A DNA stretch of 11,029 nt from Proteobacteria bacterium UBA1847 (GTDB lineage Bacteria; Pseudomonadota; Gammaproteobacteria; Steroidobacterales; Woeseiaceae): contig DDIP01000047.1 in assembly GCA_002338605.1 (NCBI GenBank), forward strand, positions 1 through 11,029, given 5' to 3'. The notes below the pieces were generated by a model. It saw nothing but the letters and a program-made list of their open reading frames with translations. It did not search any database and was not told the origin of the DNA. Position numbers and translations under genes: made by a program. Below are positions 1 to 9,662 of the stretch, one piece after another. Each line of letters opens with the position of its first letter. Within the stretch, counting starts at the first letter, position 1.

Positions 1-103
1 TCGCAGGGGGCCCGCCGTAGAGTGATTACACCTTCAGGCTTTTGCAACAGGGGGCGGGGGAGCGTATCCCCGTTGCAGTGTTCAAGCTATTTCACCGGCG
101 CGT
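1..103. other. Left-edge stretch without a recognisable gene; imperfect hairpin
   Basis: No coding region can be supported here on either strand. It lies downstream of gluQ in the direction of gluQ transcription. An imperfect hairpin is visible: TGCAAC at 43-48 pairs with GTTGCA at 72-77, and inside it GGGGA at 57-61 pairs with TCCCC at 67-71 around the loop GCGTA. No T-run follows on the minus strand, so it is not a canonical intrinsic terminator. It could still stabilise the gluQ 3' end. In E. coli pcnB follows gluQ; no pcnB start is visible within these 103 bases. Confidence 0.3.
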
Positions 104-1012
104 TCATGTCAAGGTTGTTGTGACTACTGATTTGACGCCGGAAATTTTCCCAGGTTGCCAATTTTCCATGGCCCACAACCATATGTCCTGTCTCGGTTTT
201 CTGGCCAGATCCTCCGGTGGGCCCTGGTTTAGCAAGGTGAACGCGTGAACAAGCGTATCGGCGACAAAATCCGGCGAGATACCTGGCGCTCCTGTTGACT
301 TGCCGAGTTTTTCGCCGCGTGTGTTGGTGATAACGGGAATGTGCATGTAGCGTGGCGTGCGGAAGCCGAGCCGGTGTTGCAACGCTATCTGCCGTGGTGT
401 CGAGTCGATCAGGTCAATGCCGCGCACGATCTCGGTGATGCCGTCGAGGTCGTCGCTCACAACGACCGCCAGCTGGTAAGCGATCAGCCCGTCCCGGCGC
501 TTGATAATGAAGTCGCCTGACTCGGATTCGAGCTGCTGCGATATTTCACCTTGCAGCGCATCGATGAAACGTGTCGCGTGGTCACCCGTCTTGATTCGAA
601 TTGCTGCATCGCCGCGAACCGTGCGATCTCGGCAGGTGCCAGGGTAGATCGTGCCAAGCGGGCCCTGTGGCAGGTCGGCAAGATCCCGTCGAGAACAGCA
701 GCAAGGGTAGGCATGGCCACCTTTCAGGAGCAAAGCGACGGCCGCCTCGTGGGCGTCGTGCGCATCGCTCTGAAAGATGACGTCGCCGTCCCACTCGAAT
801 CCGTAGCTTTCAAGCGTGTGCAGGATCAGGTCGGTTGCACCGGCTTGCTCGCGAGGTGGGTCAATATCCTCGATTCGCAGCAGCCAGCGCCCGTTGTTGG
901 CGCGTGCCTGCAGGTAACTCGCTACCGCAGCGACAAGTGATCCGAGGTGCAGCGGGCCGGTAGGCGACGGCGCGAACCGCCCGACGTAGGGGAGCGATTC
1001 GCGCGTCTGCAT
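104..1012 (-). CDS. gluQ: Glutamyl-Q tRNA(Asp) synthetase (GluQ-RS)
   Basis: This is a truncated paralogue of glutamyl-tRNA synthetase that lacks the anticodon-binding domain. The family activates glutamate and attaches it to the queuosine at position 34 of tRNA(Asp). The 302-residue length is typical. The class I Rossmann start RFAPSPTGPLHLGSL lies at residues 12-26, with HLGS as the HIGH-like motif. KLGKS at 235-239 is the KMSKS-like loop. The zinc site of the family is recognisable as Cys104, Cys106, Tyr123 and Cys127 (pattern CxC then YxxxC). The ATG at 1010-1012 begins 12 bp after the dksA stop, so it is probably translated from the dksA transcript, as in E. coli. No strong Shine-Dalgarno sequence is seen before it. 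Identification is firm. Confidence 0.95.
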   Translation of the reverse strand: MQTRESLPYVGRFAPSPTGPLHLGSLVAAVASYLQARANNGRWLLRIEDIDPPREQAGATDLILHTLESYGFEWDGDVIFQSDAHDAHEAAVALLLKGGHAYPCCCSRRDLADLPQGPLGTIYPGTCRDRTVRGDAAIRIKTGDHATRFIDALQGEISQQLESESGDFIIKRRDGLIAYQLAVVVSDDLDGITEIVRGIDLIDSTPRQIALQHRLGFRTPRYMHIPVITNTRGEKLGKSTGAPGISPDFVADTLVHAFTLLNQGPPEDLARKPRQDIWLWAMENWQPGKISGVKSVVTTTLT

Positions 1013-1024
1013 CAGGCGACCGAG

Positions 1025-1921
1025 CTACCGATACCGATCGTCCCGGTCACGGAACTGGCGTTCCGACATTTCGCGCCGTTCCTGCGCTTCGAGACTCAGT
1101 GTTGCCACTGGCCGGGCTTCGAGGCGTTTGAGTCCAATCTCTTCACCGGTCTCGTCACAATAGCCGTAGGTACCTTCGTCCAAACGGCTTAGCGCAGCTT
1201 CGATCTTTCGAAGCAGCTTGCGCTCACGGTCGCGCGTGCGCAGTTCCAATCCGAATTCGGATTCCTGGGTTGCGCGATCATTAGGGTCCGGGAAATTGGC
1301 CGCTTCATCCTGCATGTGGTGAACCGTCCGATCCACCTCGAACATCAGCTCGTTCTTCCAGGCGGTAAGAATCGCACGGAAGTGCTCAATCTGACCCTCA
1401 CTCATATACTCTTCACCGCGTCGTGGCTTGTACGGAGCAATACCGTGGATCGGGCCCGACAGCGCGTCACCACGCTTCCGCGCAGGTGGCTTGGCACGAG
1501 TTGGCGTCTTCTTCTTAACGGCAGGGCGCTTCTTGCTGACGGTCTTTTTCTTCGAGACCTTTTTCCTGGATACTTTTTTCGTCGAAACCTTCTTGGTCGA
1601 TGGCTTTTTCTTCGAGACTTTCTTCTTTGAGGCTTTCTTCTTTGAGGCTTTCTTCTTCGTGACCTTCCTGGTCGAAACCTTTTTCTTGCTCGCTTTCTTC
1701 TTCACCGATGCTTTTTTGCCAGATGCCTTTTTCTTGGCGACCTTTTTCTTTGCCGGAGCCTTTTTCTTCGAAGTCTTTTTCGATGATTTCCTGACTACCT
1801 TTTTCCTTGATGGGGATTTCTTGGCGACCTTTTTCTTCGCAGAAGTCTTCTTCTTGGTAACCTTCTTGCGCTTGGCCGTCGTCGTTTTCCGCTTTTTGCT
1901 GGCGGCTTTCTTTGCGGGCAT
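1025..1921 (-). CDS. dksA: DksA-family RNA polymerase-binding transcription factor with Lys-rich N-terminal extension
   Basis: DksA binds in the RNA polymerase secondary channel and, with ppGpp, represses rRNA-type promoters and activates amino-acid promoters. The C-terminal part, residues about 160-298, is clearly DksA: the block EEYMSEGQIEHFRAILTAW, the segment VDRTVHHMQDEAANFPDPND, and LELRTRDRERKLLRKIE. The coiled-coil tip aspartates are present (D212, D215, numbered from the ATG at 1919-1921) and are followed by the conserved Ala217. The zinc-finger cysteines are mostly lost: the pattern is CxxT-x17-SxxA (C255, T258, S276, A279) instead of four cysteines. About 150 N-terminal residues are a Lys/Ser/Ala/Val repeat tail resembling histone H1, making the protein 298 residues against about 150 in E. 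coli. Two ATGs are adjacent (1924 and 1921). The second lies 7 nt from an AGGAG and is preferred. gluQ follows after 12 bp. Confidence 0.93.
   Translation of the reverse strand: MPAKKAASKKRKTTTAKRKKVTKKKTSAKKKVAKKSPSRKKVVRKSSKKTSKKKAPAKKKVAKKKASGKKASVKKKASKKKVSTRKVTKKKASKKKASKKKVSKKKPSTKKVSTKKVSRKKVSKKKTVSKKRPAVKKKTPTRAKPPARKRGDALSGPIHGIAPYKPRRGEEYMSEGQIEHFRAILTAWKNELMFEVDRTVHHMQDEAANFPDPNDRATQESEFGLELRTRDRERKLLRKIEAALSRLDEGTYGYCDETGEEIGLKRLEARPVATLSLEAQERREMSERQFRDRDDRYR
1475..1918 (-). repeat. Lysine-rich degenerate repeat tract encoding the DksA N-terminal tail
   Basis: The 5' half of dksA encodes a low-complexity run in which short units such as KKVS, KKAS and KKKAS recur in imperfect register for about 148 residues. 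On the plus strand the tract reads as pyrimidine-rich TTCTT/TTTTTC. Unit length and spelling vary and synonymous codons AAA and AAG are mixed, so it is a degenerate protein-level repeat rather than an exact tandem array. Such tails resemble bacterial H1-like proteins (AlgP and Hc1 types), which bind nucleic acid through charge; that role here is inference. Confidence 0.8.
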
Positions 1922-1928
1922 CATTTGG

Positions 1929-1933
1929 CTCCT
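1929..1933 (-). promoter_or_regulatory. dksA ribosome binding site
   Basis: The plus-strand CTCCT reads AGGAG on the coding strand. It is 4 nt from the ATG at 1922-1924 and 7 nt from the ATG at 1919-1921, which favours the second ATG as the start. Confidence 0.7.
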
Positions 1934-1955
1934 GCCGGGGAAAGAAAAGGCCGGG

Positions 1956-1983
1956 ATTATACATTGACTGGGGGCTTTGGGAA
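1956..1983 (-). promoter_or_regulatory. Probable sigma70 promoter of dksA-gluQ with GC-only discriminator
   Basis: On the minus strand a perfect -10 TATAAT (1961 down to 1956) is preceded after 16 nt by TTCCCA (1983 to 1978), which matches TTGACA at four positions. The bases right after the -10 read CCCGGCC, a GC-only discriminator of the type found at promoters repressed by ppGpp/DksA. The predicted start site near 1949 would give a leader of roughly 28 nt containing the AGGAG. The E. coli dksA promoter is known to be autorepressed; autoregulation here is inference. Confidence 0.55.
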
Positions 1984-2056
1984 CCCCTATTTTTTAAGGC
2001 TGATTCTGCCTGTCTGGACGGGGTAAAATAGCCGATAATCACCGCGTTGGGCCGTA

Positions 2057-2085
2057 TTGTCTTTTTTCGGCGACAAATCTTTTAT
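2057..2085 (+). promoter_or_regulatory. Candidate sigma70 promoter for smc-zipA-ligA
   Basis: TTGTCT at 2057-2062 (four of six to consensus) is separated by 17 nt from TTTTAT at 2080-2085 (four of six). This would leave a leader of about 60 nt before the smc ATG. GATAAT at 2034-2039 and TAAAAT at 2024-2029 are alternative -10 elements with better hexamers but no good -35 partner, so the exact promoter is uncertain. Confidence 0.3.
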
Positions 2086-2153
2086 AGCCGGGTTTTATCG
2101 TCAGATTTCTATTACACTAGCCCGATTTGACGGGATATTGGTCCGAATTAGCA

Positions 2154-5100
2154 ATGCGATTAAGCAAGATAAAGCTCGCTGGCTTCAAATCCTTCGTCGA
2201 CCCCACAACGATTACCTTTCCAAGCAGCCTGGTTGGCGTGGTTGGACCGAATGGTTGCGGCAAGTCGAATGTAATTGATGCCGTTCGATGGGTAATGGGC
2301 GAAAGCTCGGCGACTCGCCTGCGTGGCGATTCCATAACCGACGTTATTTTCAATGGCTCCAGCACGCGCAAGCCAGTTGGCGCTGCGTCAGTCGAATTGC
2401 TGTTCGACAACAGTGAAACGACGCTTGAAGGTCAGTACGCCAAGTACGCCGAGATTTCGATTCGGCGTGAAGTCAGTCGGGACGGCATTTCAAACTATTT
2501 CCTGAATGGTACGAAGTGCCGGCGCAAGGACATTACCGGTGTTTTCCTTGGCACAGGATTGGGACCGCGAAGCTACTCGATTATTGAACAAGGGATGATT
2601 TCCCGACTGATCGAAGCCAAGCCCGAGGAGATGCGTGTATTCCTCGAGGAAGCCGCAGGTATATCGAAGTACAAAGAACGACGTCGTGAGACGTCGAATC
2701 GCATCAAGCACACGAAAGAAAACCTGGATCGATTGCTGGATGTCGTCGATGAGGTCGAGAAGCAGATCAAGCATCTGGATCGACAGGCAAAAACAGCGGA
2801 GCGATTCAGCAAGTACAAGAAAGAGGAGCGCCGCACTGCCGCCGAATTGCTGGCGCTACGCACGCGTGAACTGGATGAGCGCGGCAACAAGGCCGGCGCG
2901 AAACTTGCAGAATGCAAGACCGGGCTCGAAGCCTCGATCGCGAAGCAACGCAGCCTTGAGGCGTCTCTCGAGGCAACACGTGTTCGCCAGACCGAAAGCA
3001 CCGACGTATTTAACAAGGTCCAGGGTCGGTACTACAAGGTCGGATCCGAGATCGCGCGCCTTGAGCAGTCCATAGAACATGCCCGCGAATTGCGGGAGCG
3101 TCAGCAGCAGGATCTTGAGCAGGCGATCAATGGTGCGAAGGAAATCTCCGCACACATCGACCAGGACCAGACGGAGATCGAACAACTCGAATTGACCTTG
3201 AGTGAGCTCGTCCCCGGACTGGAGCAGGCAAGGCAGAGTGAGAAGTTGTCCTCAGCGTCATTGCAAAAAGCCGAAGAGGCTTTGGCAAGCTGGCAAGAGC
3301 GATGGGATGAACACGGCCGTCGGTACAACGATGCGTTGCAACAACAAAGCGTTGAGAGCACGCGTTCGGAGCAACTTGAATCCCGTCTGTTGAGTTTTGG
3401 GGAGCGGCACAAGAAATTGCTTGACGCCCAGGTTGACGCGAGCCCGGAAGAACTGCAGGCCCGATACAACGAACTTGCCGAACAGGAACTCAGGAAACGA
3501 CAGGCGAGAGATGAATTCGACCGTCACCTGACAGATATCGGCGAGAAAGTTCGCAAGCTGCGAGAGCAAGACCGCAAGCTGACCGCACTTGTTGACGAAC
3601 GCCACACGGCGATGCAGGACGCGAAGGGCAAGTACGCGTCCCTTGAGGCGCTGCAACAGGCAGCGCTCGGCGAAGGCGACGAGGGCGTCAAAAACTGGCT
3701 GGAAGGGGCCGGCCTCGACCGCAACAACCGAGTGGCACAAAAACTCGATGTCGTTAAGGGCTGGGAGCGCGCGATAGAAACGGTACTTGGTGACTATCTC
3801 CAAGCAGTTTGCGTACCTGACATCACGCCGGTAACCGAAACCATCGCACAATTAAAGAGCGGAATCGTCACGGTATTGCGCGAGCAATCCGGGAGCGACG
3901 CGCCTCAGGCGGTGACAAACACGCTTGCAGAAAAAGCAAATGGCGCGCCCGTCGCGATAATGCAAATTCTTTCGAAAATCGCCACCGCGGAATCTTTGGG
4001 GCAGGCGCTTCAGATTCGAGAGACTCTGGCTGATGACGAGTCAGTTGTAACCACCGACGGCGTTTGGCTGGGGAAACACTGGTTACGAGTTTGCCGGGAC
4101 AAAGACGGCAAGGCCGGAGTGTTGGCGCGTGAGCACGACATGCGACGTCTCAAGTCCGAGATCCGTGAGATGCAGGCGCGTCATGACAGCGCCAAAAAGT
4201 TGCTGCACGACGGACGGTCTCGACTGACGCAACTCGAGGAACGTCGTGAAACGATGCAGCGCGATGCATCATCGTTACTGAACGAGTATTCCGAGACTAA
4301 GGCAGCCCTGGAGTCCGCGCGCTACAAAATGGACCAGGCCAACGCTCGGAAAGTGGCTCTGGCAGAAGAATCCAGCGAGCTGAAAAACGAGCAGATTTCT
4401 GCCGAAGAGCAGTTACGGGAGTCGCAGCGCGTTCGGACTCAGGCCGCGGAGCTGCTTGAGCGCTTGCAAGAGGAAAGGCGCGATCTGGAAACCCGCCGTG
4501 AAGAGCTACGCGCGGAGCTGCTTCGCGTACGATCGCAGGCGGACGAAGACCGACAGGCAGTGCAGAACATTGCGATCCAGTTCGAGAGCCGGCGTACAAG
4601 TAAGGAATCGGCGGCACAAAACCTCAAGCGTATGCAGGCACAGCTGACGCAGTTCAAATCGCGTGAGGCCGAGATTCGCTCACAGCTTGCGACACGTGAG
4701 ACGCCGCTCGAAGACAGCAAGGCCGAGCTCGCAAAACAGCTGGAAGCACGCGTTGCCGTTGAGGAGGAGTTGGCGGCAGCGCGCAGGATTGTTGAGAAGG
4801 TCGAGAATGAATTACGTGAACTTGACCAGTCGAGGATGCAAATCGATCAGGCGGTAGACGAGGCACGGTCTCGCGTCAGCGAGGCCGAAATGGCTGTGCA
4901 GGAACTCAAGGTCCGCCGCGAGGGTTTTGCCGAGCAGCTTTTGCAGACGGCGTTTGAATTACCGACCTTGCTGGAGGAAATGGACGACGACGCCAGCGTT
5001 GTGGTCTGGGAAGAAAAATTGGAGAAGGTGCGTGGGCGGATCGACCGGCTGGGGCCGATCAATCTCGCGGCGATCGACGAATTCAAGGAGCAATCCGAAC

Positions 5101-5663
5101 GCAAAGAATACCTCGATTCGCAGCTAGCCGATCTCAACGATGCGCTGTCAACGCTCGAAGGTGCGATCCGCAAGATAGACAAGGAGACTCGCAGCCGCTT
5201 CCGCGATACGTTTAACAACGTCAACGAAGGATTCAAGACGCTGTTCCCGAAATTATTCGGCGGTGGACATGCCTACCTCGAACTCACGGGGGATGACTTG
5301 CTGACAGCCGGAATCACCGTGATGGCACGGCCGCCCGGCAAGCGAAACAGCACAATCCACTTGCTGTCTGGTGGAGAGAAAGCGTTAACGGCTGTCGCGT
5401 TGGTGTTCGCGATATTCGAATTGAACCCGGCCCCGTTCTGCATGCTCGACGAGGTCGACGCACCGCTCGATGATGCAAACGTAACCCGATTCTGCAATAT
5501 CGTTCGGGAAATGTCGGACAAAGTGCAGTTTGTTTTCATCACGCATAACAAGGTTACTATGGAACTGGCGCGACAACTGTCGGGTGTCACGATGCAAGAG
5601 CCGGGTGTTTCCAGGCTGGTATCAGTCGACCTCGATGCAGCCGTCAAGATGGCGGCAAGTTAG
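2154..5663 (+). CDS. smc: Chromosome segregation ATPase SMC
   Basis: This is the bacterial condensin subunit. It dimerises through a hinge, forms long antiparallel coiled-coil arms and uses ATP to extrude and organise DNA with ScpA/ScpB, which are not in this window. At 1169 residues it has the usual length. The Walker A motif GPNGCGKS is at residues 31-38. Coiled coil spans roughly 165-505 and 665-1005, rich in E, K, R, Q and A. The hinge lies about 510-655 and includes GWERAIETVLGDYLQAV. The ABC signature LLSGGEK is at 1070-1076, and Walker B FCMLDEVD at 1095-1102 is followed by the D-loop. The ATG at 2154 was chosen because the family begins with a sequence like MRLSKIKLAGFKSF. A TTG at 2127 would add nine non-conserved residues. 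No strong Shine-Dalgarno precedes the ATG. It is the first gene of the smc-zipA-ligA operon. Confidence 0.97.
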   Translation: MRLSKIKLAGFKSFVDPTTITFPSSLVGVVGPNGCGKSNVIDAVRWVMGESSATRLRGDSITDVIFNGSSTRKPVGAASVELLFDNSETTLEGQYAKYAEISIRREVSRDGISNYFLNGTKCRRKDITGVFLGTGLGPRSYSIIEQGMISRLIEAKPEEMRVFLEEAAGISKYKERRRETSNRIKHTKENLDRLLDVVDEVEKQIKHLDRQAKTAERFSKYKKEERRTAAELLALRTRELDERGNKAGAKLAECKTGLEASIAKQRSLEASLEATRVRQTESTDVFNKVQGRYYKVGSEIARLEQSIEHARELRERQQQDLEQAINGAKEISAHIDQDQTEIEQLELTLSELVPGLEQARQSEKLSSASLQKAEEALASWQERWDEHGRRYNDALQQQSVESTRSEQLESRLLSFGERHKKLLDAQVDASPEELQARYNELAEQELRKRQARDEFDRHLTDIGEKVRKLREQDRKLTALVDERHTAMQDAKGKYASLEALQQAALGEGDEGVKNWLEGAGLDRNNRVAQKLDVVKGWERAIETVLGDYLQAVCVPDITPVTETIAQLKSGIVTVLREQSGSDAPQAVTNTLAEKANGAPVAIMQILSKIATAESLGQALQIRETLADDESVVTTDGVWLGKHWLRVCRDKDGKAGVLAREHDMRRLKSEIREMQARHDSAKKLLHDGRSRLTQLEERRETMQRDASSLLNEYSETKAALESARYKMDQANARKVALAEESSELKNEQISAEEQLRESQRVRTQAAELLERLQEERRDLETRREELRAELLRVRSQADEDRQAVQNIAIQFESRRTSKESAAQNLKRMQAQLTQFKSREAEIRSQLATRETPLEDSKAELAKQLEARVAVEEELAAARRIVEKVENELRELDQSRMQIDQAVDEARSRVSEAEMAVQELKVRREGFAEQLLQTAFELPTLLEEMDDDASVVVWEEKLEKVRGRIDRLGPINLAAIDEFKEQSERKEYLDSQLADLNDALSTLEGAIRKIDKETRSRFRDTFNNVNEGFKTLFPKLFGGGHAYLELTGDDLLTAGITVMARPPGKRNSTIHLLSGGEKALTAVALVFAIFELNPAPFCMLDEVDAPLDDANVTRFCNIVREMSDKVQFVFITHNKVTMELARQLSGVTMQEPGVSRLVSVDLDAAVKMAAS

Positions 5664-5684
5664 ACGGCCGGGATGAGTGTTTGA

Positions 5685-6347
5685 ATGGACGGTCTGCGTT
5701 GGTTGCTGTTGCTATTCGGGCTGTTGGTGATCGCGGGTGTTTATGTCTACAGCCGGCGCGAGAAAAAGCCGTCGGCGGAAGACGCCCAGGTTGGTGATCG
5801 CGTCGAGCCCAGTCTTGATGCCGCGGATGCCGTTGACGATAACCCTGAGGATGATCCGGACGCCCCGTCGTTCGATGAAGACGCTGATGACGATGCCAGT
5901 GAAACACTGCCCGGTGATGATACTCCGCAGAAGATTGTTACGGTGCGTATTGTCGCTCGTGAGAAAAAATCGTTTGCTGGAGACGAACTGGTTCTCAGCA
6001 TGCGCGGCATTGGCCTGAGACACGGGAAATTCGGAATTTTTCATCGCTACGACGGCAATGACGAATCGAGGACCGTATTCAGCGCCGCCAGCCTGGTCGA
6101 GCCCGGCAGTTTTGATCTGCAGAACATCAAGGGCCAGAAAATACCCGGTATCAGCTTGTTTCTGGTTCTGCCCGGTCCGGTCGAATGTGTCGAGGCATTC
6201 GATTTGATGTTGGCTGCGGCCCGGGCGTTGACGCAAACCCTCGACGGTGAATTGCTCGATGAGTCGGGCAGTACGTTGAGCATCCAGCGGGAGCGCTATC
6301 TGCGCGAGGAAATCATTCAGTTTCAACATAGTCGCCTGGTGTCCTGA
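5685..6347 (+). CDS. zipA: Cell division protein ZipA with short acidic linker
   Basis: ZipA is a bitopic inner-membrane protein that tethers FtsZ filaments to the membrane during septal ring assembly. A single N-terminal transmembrane segment at residues 5-22 (Leu/Val/Gly-rich) is followed by a basic RREKK. Residues about 29-80 form a disordered linker dominated by Asp and Glu. The C-terminal FtsZ-binding domain, about 82-215, shows family landmarks: GLRHGKFGIFHRYD at 110-123, SLVEPGSFD at 136-144, PGISLFLVLPGP at 154-165, and a closing helix after QRERYLREEI. At 220 residues it is shorter than E. coli ZipA (328), the difference being the linker, which in E. coli is long and Pro/Gln-rich. 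It starts 21 bp after smc, with GGATGAG upstream as a plausible ribosome site. Identification rests on the C-terminal domain and on synteny. Confidence 0.92.
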   Translation: MDGLRWLLLLFGLLVIAGVYVYSRREKKPSAEDAQVGDRVEPSLDAADAVDDNPEDDPDAPSFDEDADDDASETLPGDDTPQKIVTVRIVAREKKSFAGDELVLSMRGIGLRHGKFGIFHRYDGNDESRTVFSAASLVEPGSFDLQNIKGQKIPGISLFLVLPGPVECVEAFDLMLAAARALTQTLDGELLDESGSTLSIQRERYLREEIIQFQHSRLVS

Positions 6348-6361
6348 TCGGCGCTACCTAA

Positions 6362-8404
<2,043 letters not shown>

Positions 8405-8540
8405 CAACACCTAAATCTCGGTAGATTGCCTATGCCCACATGTTGCAGCAATAAGTATCAAAGGGTTAAGTCTTGGGCGTTTTTTCCCATGAGCCACTAT
8501 TTGATGGCAAATGGGCCATCTGAGAAATATATTCCCTGCC
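8405..8540. other. Spacer between ligA and the first DUF6502 gene
   Basis: This marks the change from dense, GC-rich operon DNA to looser accessory DNA. A small hairpin, AATCT (8414-8418) with AGATT (8423-8427) around CGGT, follows ligA but has no T-run, so a ligA terminator is not convincing. TTGCAG at 8443-8448 with TTAAGT 17 nt downstream is a very weak promoter match. No RNA gene or short coding region is supported. Confidence 0.3.
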
Positions 8541-9377
8541 ATGCAAAAAGACGAACACGGACGTGTGCTGGGTGCAATTCAGCTGATACTCCGGCCAATT
8601 ATCAAGATCCTTCTTAGGTACGGCATTAGTTTTGCCGATTTCGCCGAGGTCGCGAAGACGGTTTTCGTAGATGTCAGTAGCTCAGATTTCGGAATTCGAG
8701 GTCGGCCTACCAATATTTCCCGGATAGCTGTGATGTCTGGGCTTACTAGGAAAGAAGTACGGCGCCTTAGGTCGAAGATCGAAGAAGGCGAGGAAACTGT
8801 TAGCGTCAAGTCAACGCCAAGCACCGAAATACTTACTCGTTGGCATTCAGAGGAAGATTTCCTTAATGAACGTGGTCGCCCAAGACTCTTGAATTTTTCA
8901 GAGGGCCCAAATTCGTTCACAGACCTTGTAAAGCGTTTTGGCGGCGATGTTCCACCTGGTGCGATGCGGACGGAGTTGAAGAGGATCGGCGTGGTTGAAG
9001 AACTAAAAGATGGACGTTTGAAAGCGGTATCGCGTGTAATTCTTCCTCCAGACTCGACAGAAAACTTAATGACGAGCCTTGTCCATAACGCCTATCCGCT
9101 CCTTTCGACGATTGCAACAAATACTGATCCAGACAAGGTTCCTGGAGAGGGTTTTGCACAATTTGCGACCTATTCGTTGTGCATATCTAAGTCTGATCGC
9201 AAGAGATTGCGCCGAATTAGCTATGACAGATTATCGGAAGCCGCTGTATCTTTCGATGACTTGTTCACAGCTTATGAATCGATTGCCGACAATGACGCGG
9301 AGTCAAATGAAGGTGTTGTAATGGTTGGCCTTTACTATTTCGAAGAGACGGATAGGAGTGCTAAGTACAAATGGTGA
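8541..9377 (+). CDS. DUF6502 family protein, first copy (putative HTH regulator)
   Basis: I recognise the DUF6502 pattern: an N-terminal helical block (LGAIQLILRPIIKILLRYGI, then FAEVAKTVFVDV) followed by SRIAVMSGLTRKEVRRL at about residues 60-76, which reads as a helix-turn-helix recognition region. Further conserved points shared with the gene downstream are LTRWHS (98-103), SFTDLVK (125-131), DGRLKAVSR (157-165) and STIATN (189-194). The protein ends in a probable beta strand, EGVVMVGLYYFEE. It has no signal peptide or membrane segment, so it should be cytoplasmic. The start at 8541 was chosen because it aligns residue for residue with the paralogue's N-terminus (start 9794). The in-frame ATG at 8511 would add ten residues. 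Neither start has a good Shine-Dalgarno. The molecular function is unknown; DNA binding is inferred. Confidence 0.8.
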   Translation: MQKDEHGRVLGAIQLILRPIIKILLRYGISFADFAEVAKTVFVDVSSSDFGIRGRPTNISRIAVMSGLTRKEVRRLRSKIEEGEETVSVKSTPSTEILTRWHSEEDFLNERGRPRLLNFSEGPNSFTDLVKRFGGDVPPGAMRTELKRIGVVEELKDGRLKAVSRVILPPDSTENLMTSLVHNAYPLLSTIATNTDPDKVPGEGFAQFATYSLCISKSDRKRLRRISYDRLSEAAVSFDDLFTAYESIADNDAESNEGVVMVGLYYFEETDRSAKYKW

Positions 9378-9527
9378 CGTATATTCCAAGGTCTCGTGAG
9401 ACAATGCCTTATCAAGTGACCGCCAATAGAGGAAAAATATAGGAACGGCTTGCCCGCGAAAAGTATGCACCCGCGTTTGCGCAAATTGGTCGTCCTTTTT
9501 CTTGGCCAACTGTATTTTATTCTCAAA

Positions 9528-9545
9528 AAACTACATTTGTAGTTT
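9528..9545. promoter_or_regulatory. 18-bp palindrome, candidate operator
   Basis: AAACTACA and TGTAGTTT form perfect 8-bp inverted arms around a 2-nt TT spacer. The arm core TGTAGTT recurs as a single half-site at 9721-9727, just before the second DUF6502 gene. No T-run follows directly, which argues for a protein-binding site rather than a terminator. Confidence 0.4.
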
Positions 9546-9584
9546 CGGCCACTTGTTTTCCTACTGGTCATGGCCCCAATACTG

Positions 9585-9609
9585 ACGCTCTATTCTTGAG
9601 CGTTTTTTT
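9585..9609 (+). terminator. Rho-independent terminator
   Basis: ACGCTC (9585-9590) pairs with GAGCGT (9598-9603) around the loop TATTCTT. The stem runs into seven consecutive T residues (9603-9609). It would end plus-strand transcription from the first DUF6502 gene or from an unannotated small RNA, and it separates the two paralogues into distinct transcripts. Confidence 0.7.
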
Positions 9610-9662
9610 AATAAAAAACAATGAGTTACAAAAGTTCTTTATGCCTAATTGGCAGAAGCACG

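Noticed and set aside
1428..1967. Plus-strand reading frame rich in Phe (FFFETFF-like), resembling a membrane protein
   Set aside because: It is the antisense reading of the lysine codons in the DksA tail; AAG and AAA codons become TTC/CTT/TTT. The DksA homology on the other strand is unambiguous.
1970..1996. Plus-strand terminator-like GGGG...CCCC followed by T-run
   Set aside because: The stem is only four G-C pairs followed by a mismatch, no plus-strand gene ends before it, and it overlaps the dksA -35 region.
8426..8617. Short plus-strand reading frame (63 codons, Cys-containing) after ligA
   Set aside because: It overlaps the first DUF6502 gene in another frame, has no ribosome site and no recognisable family pattern.
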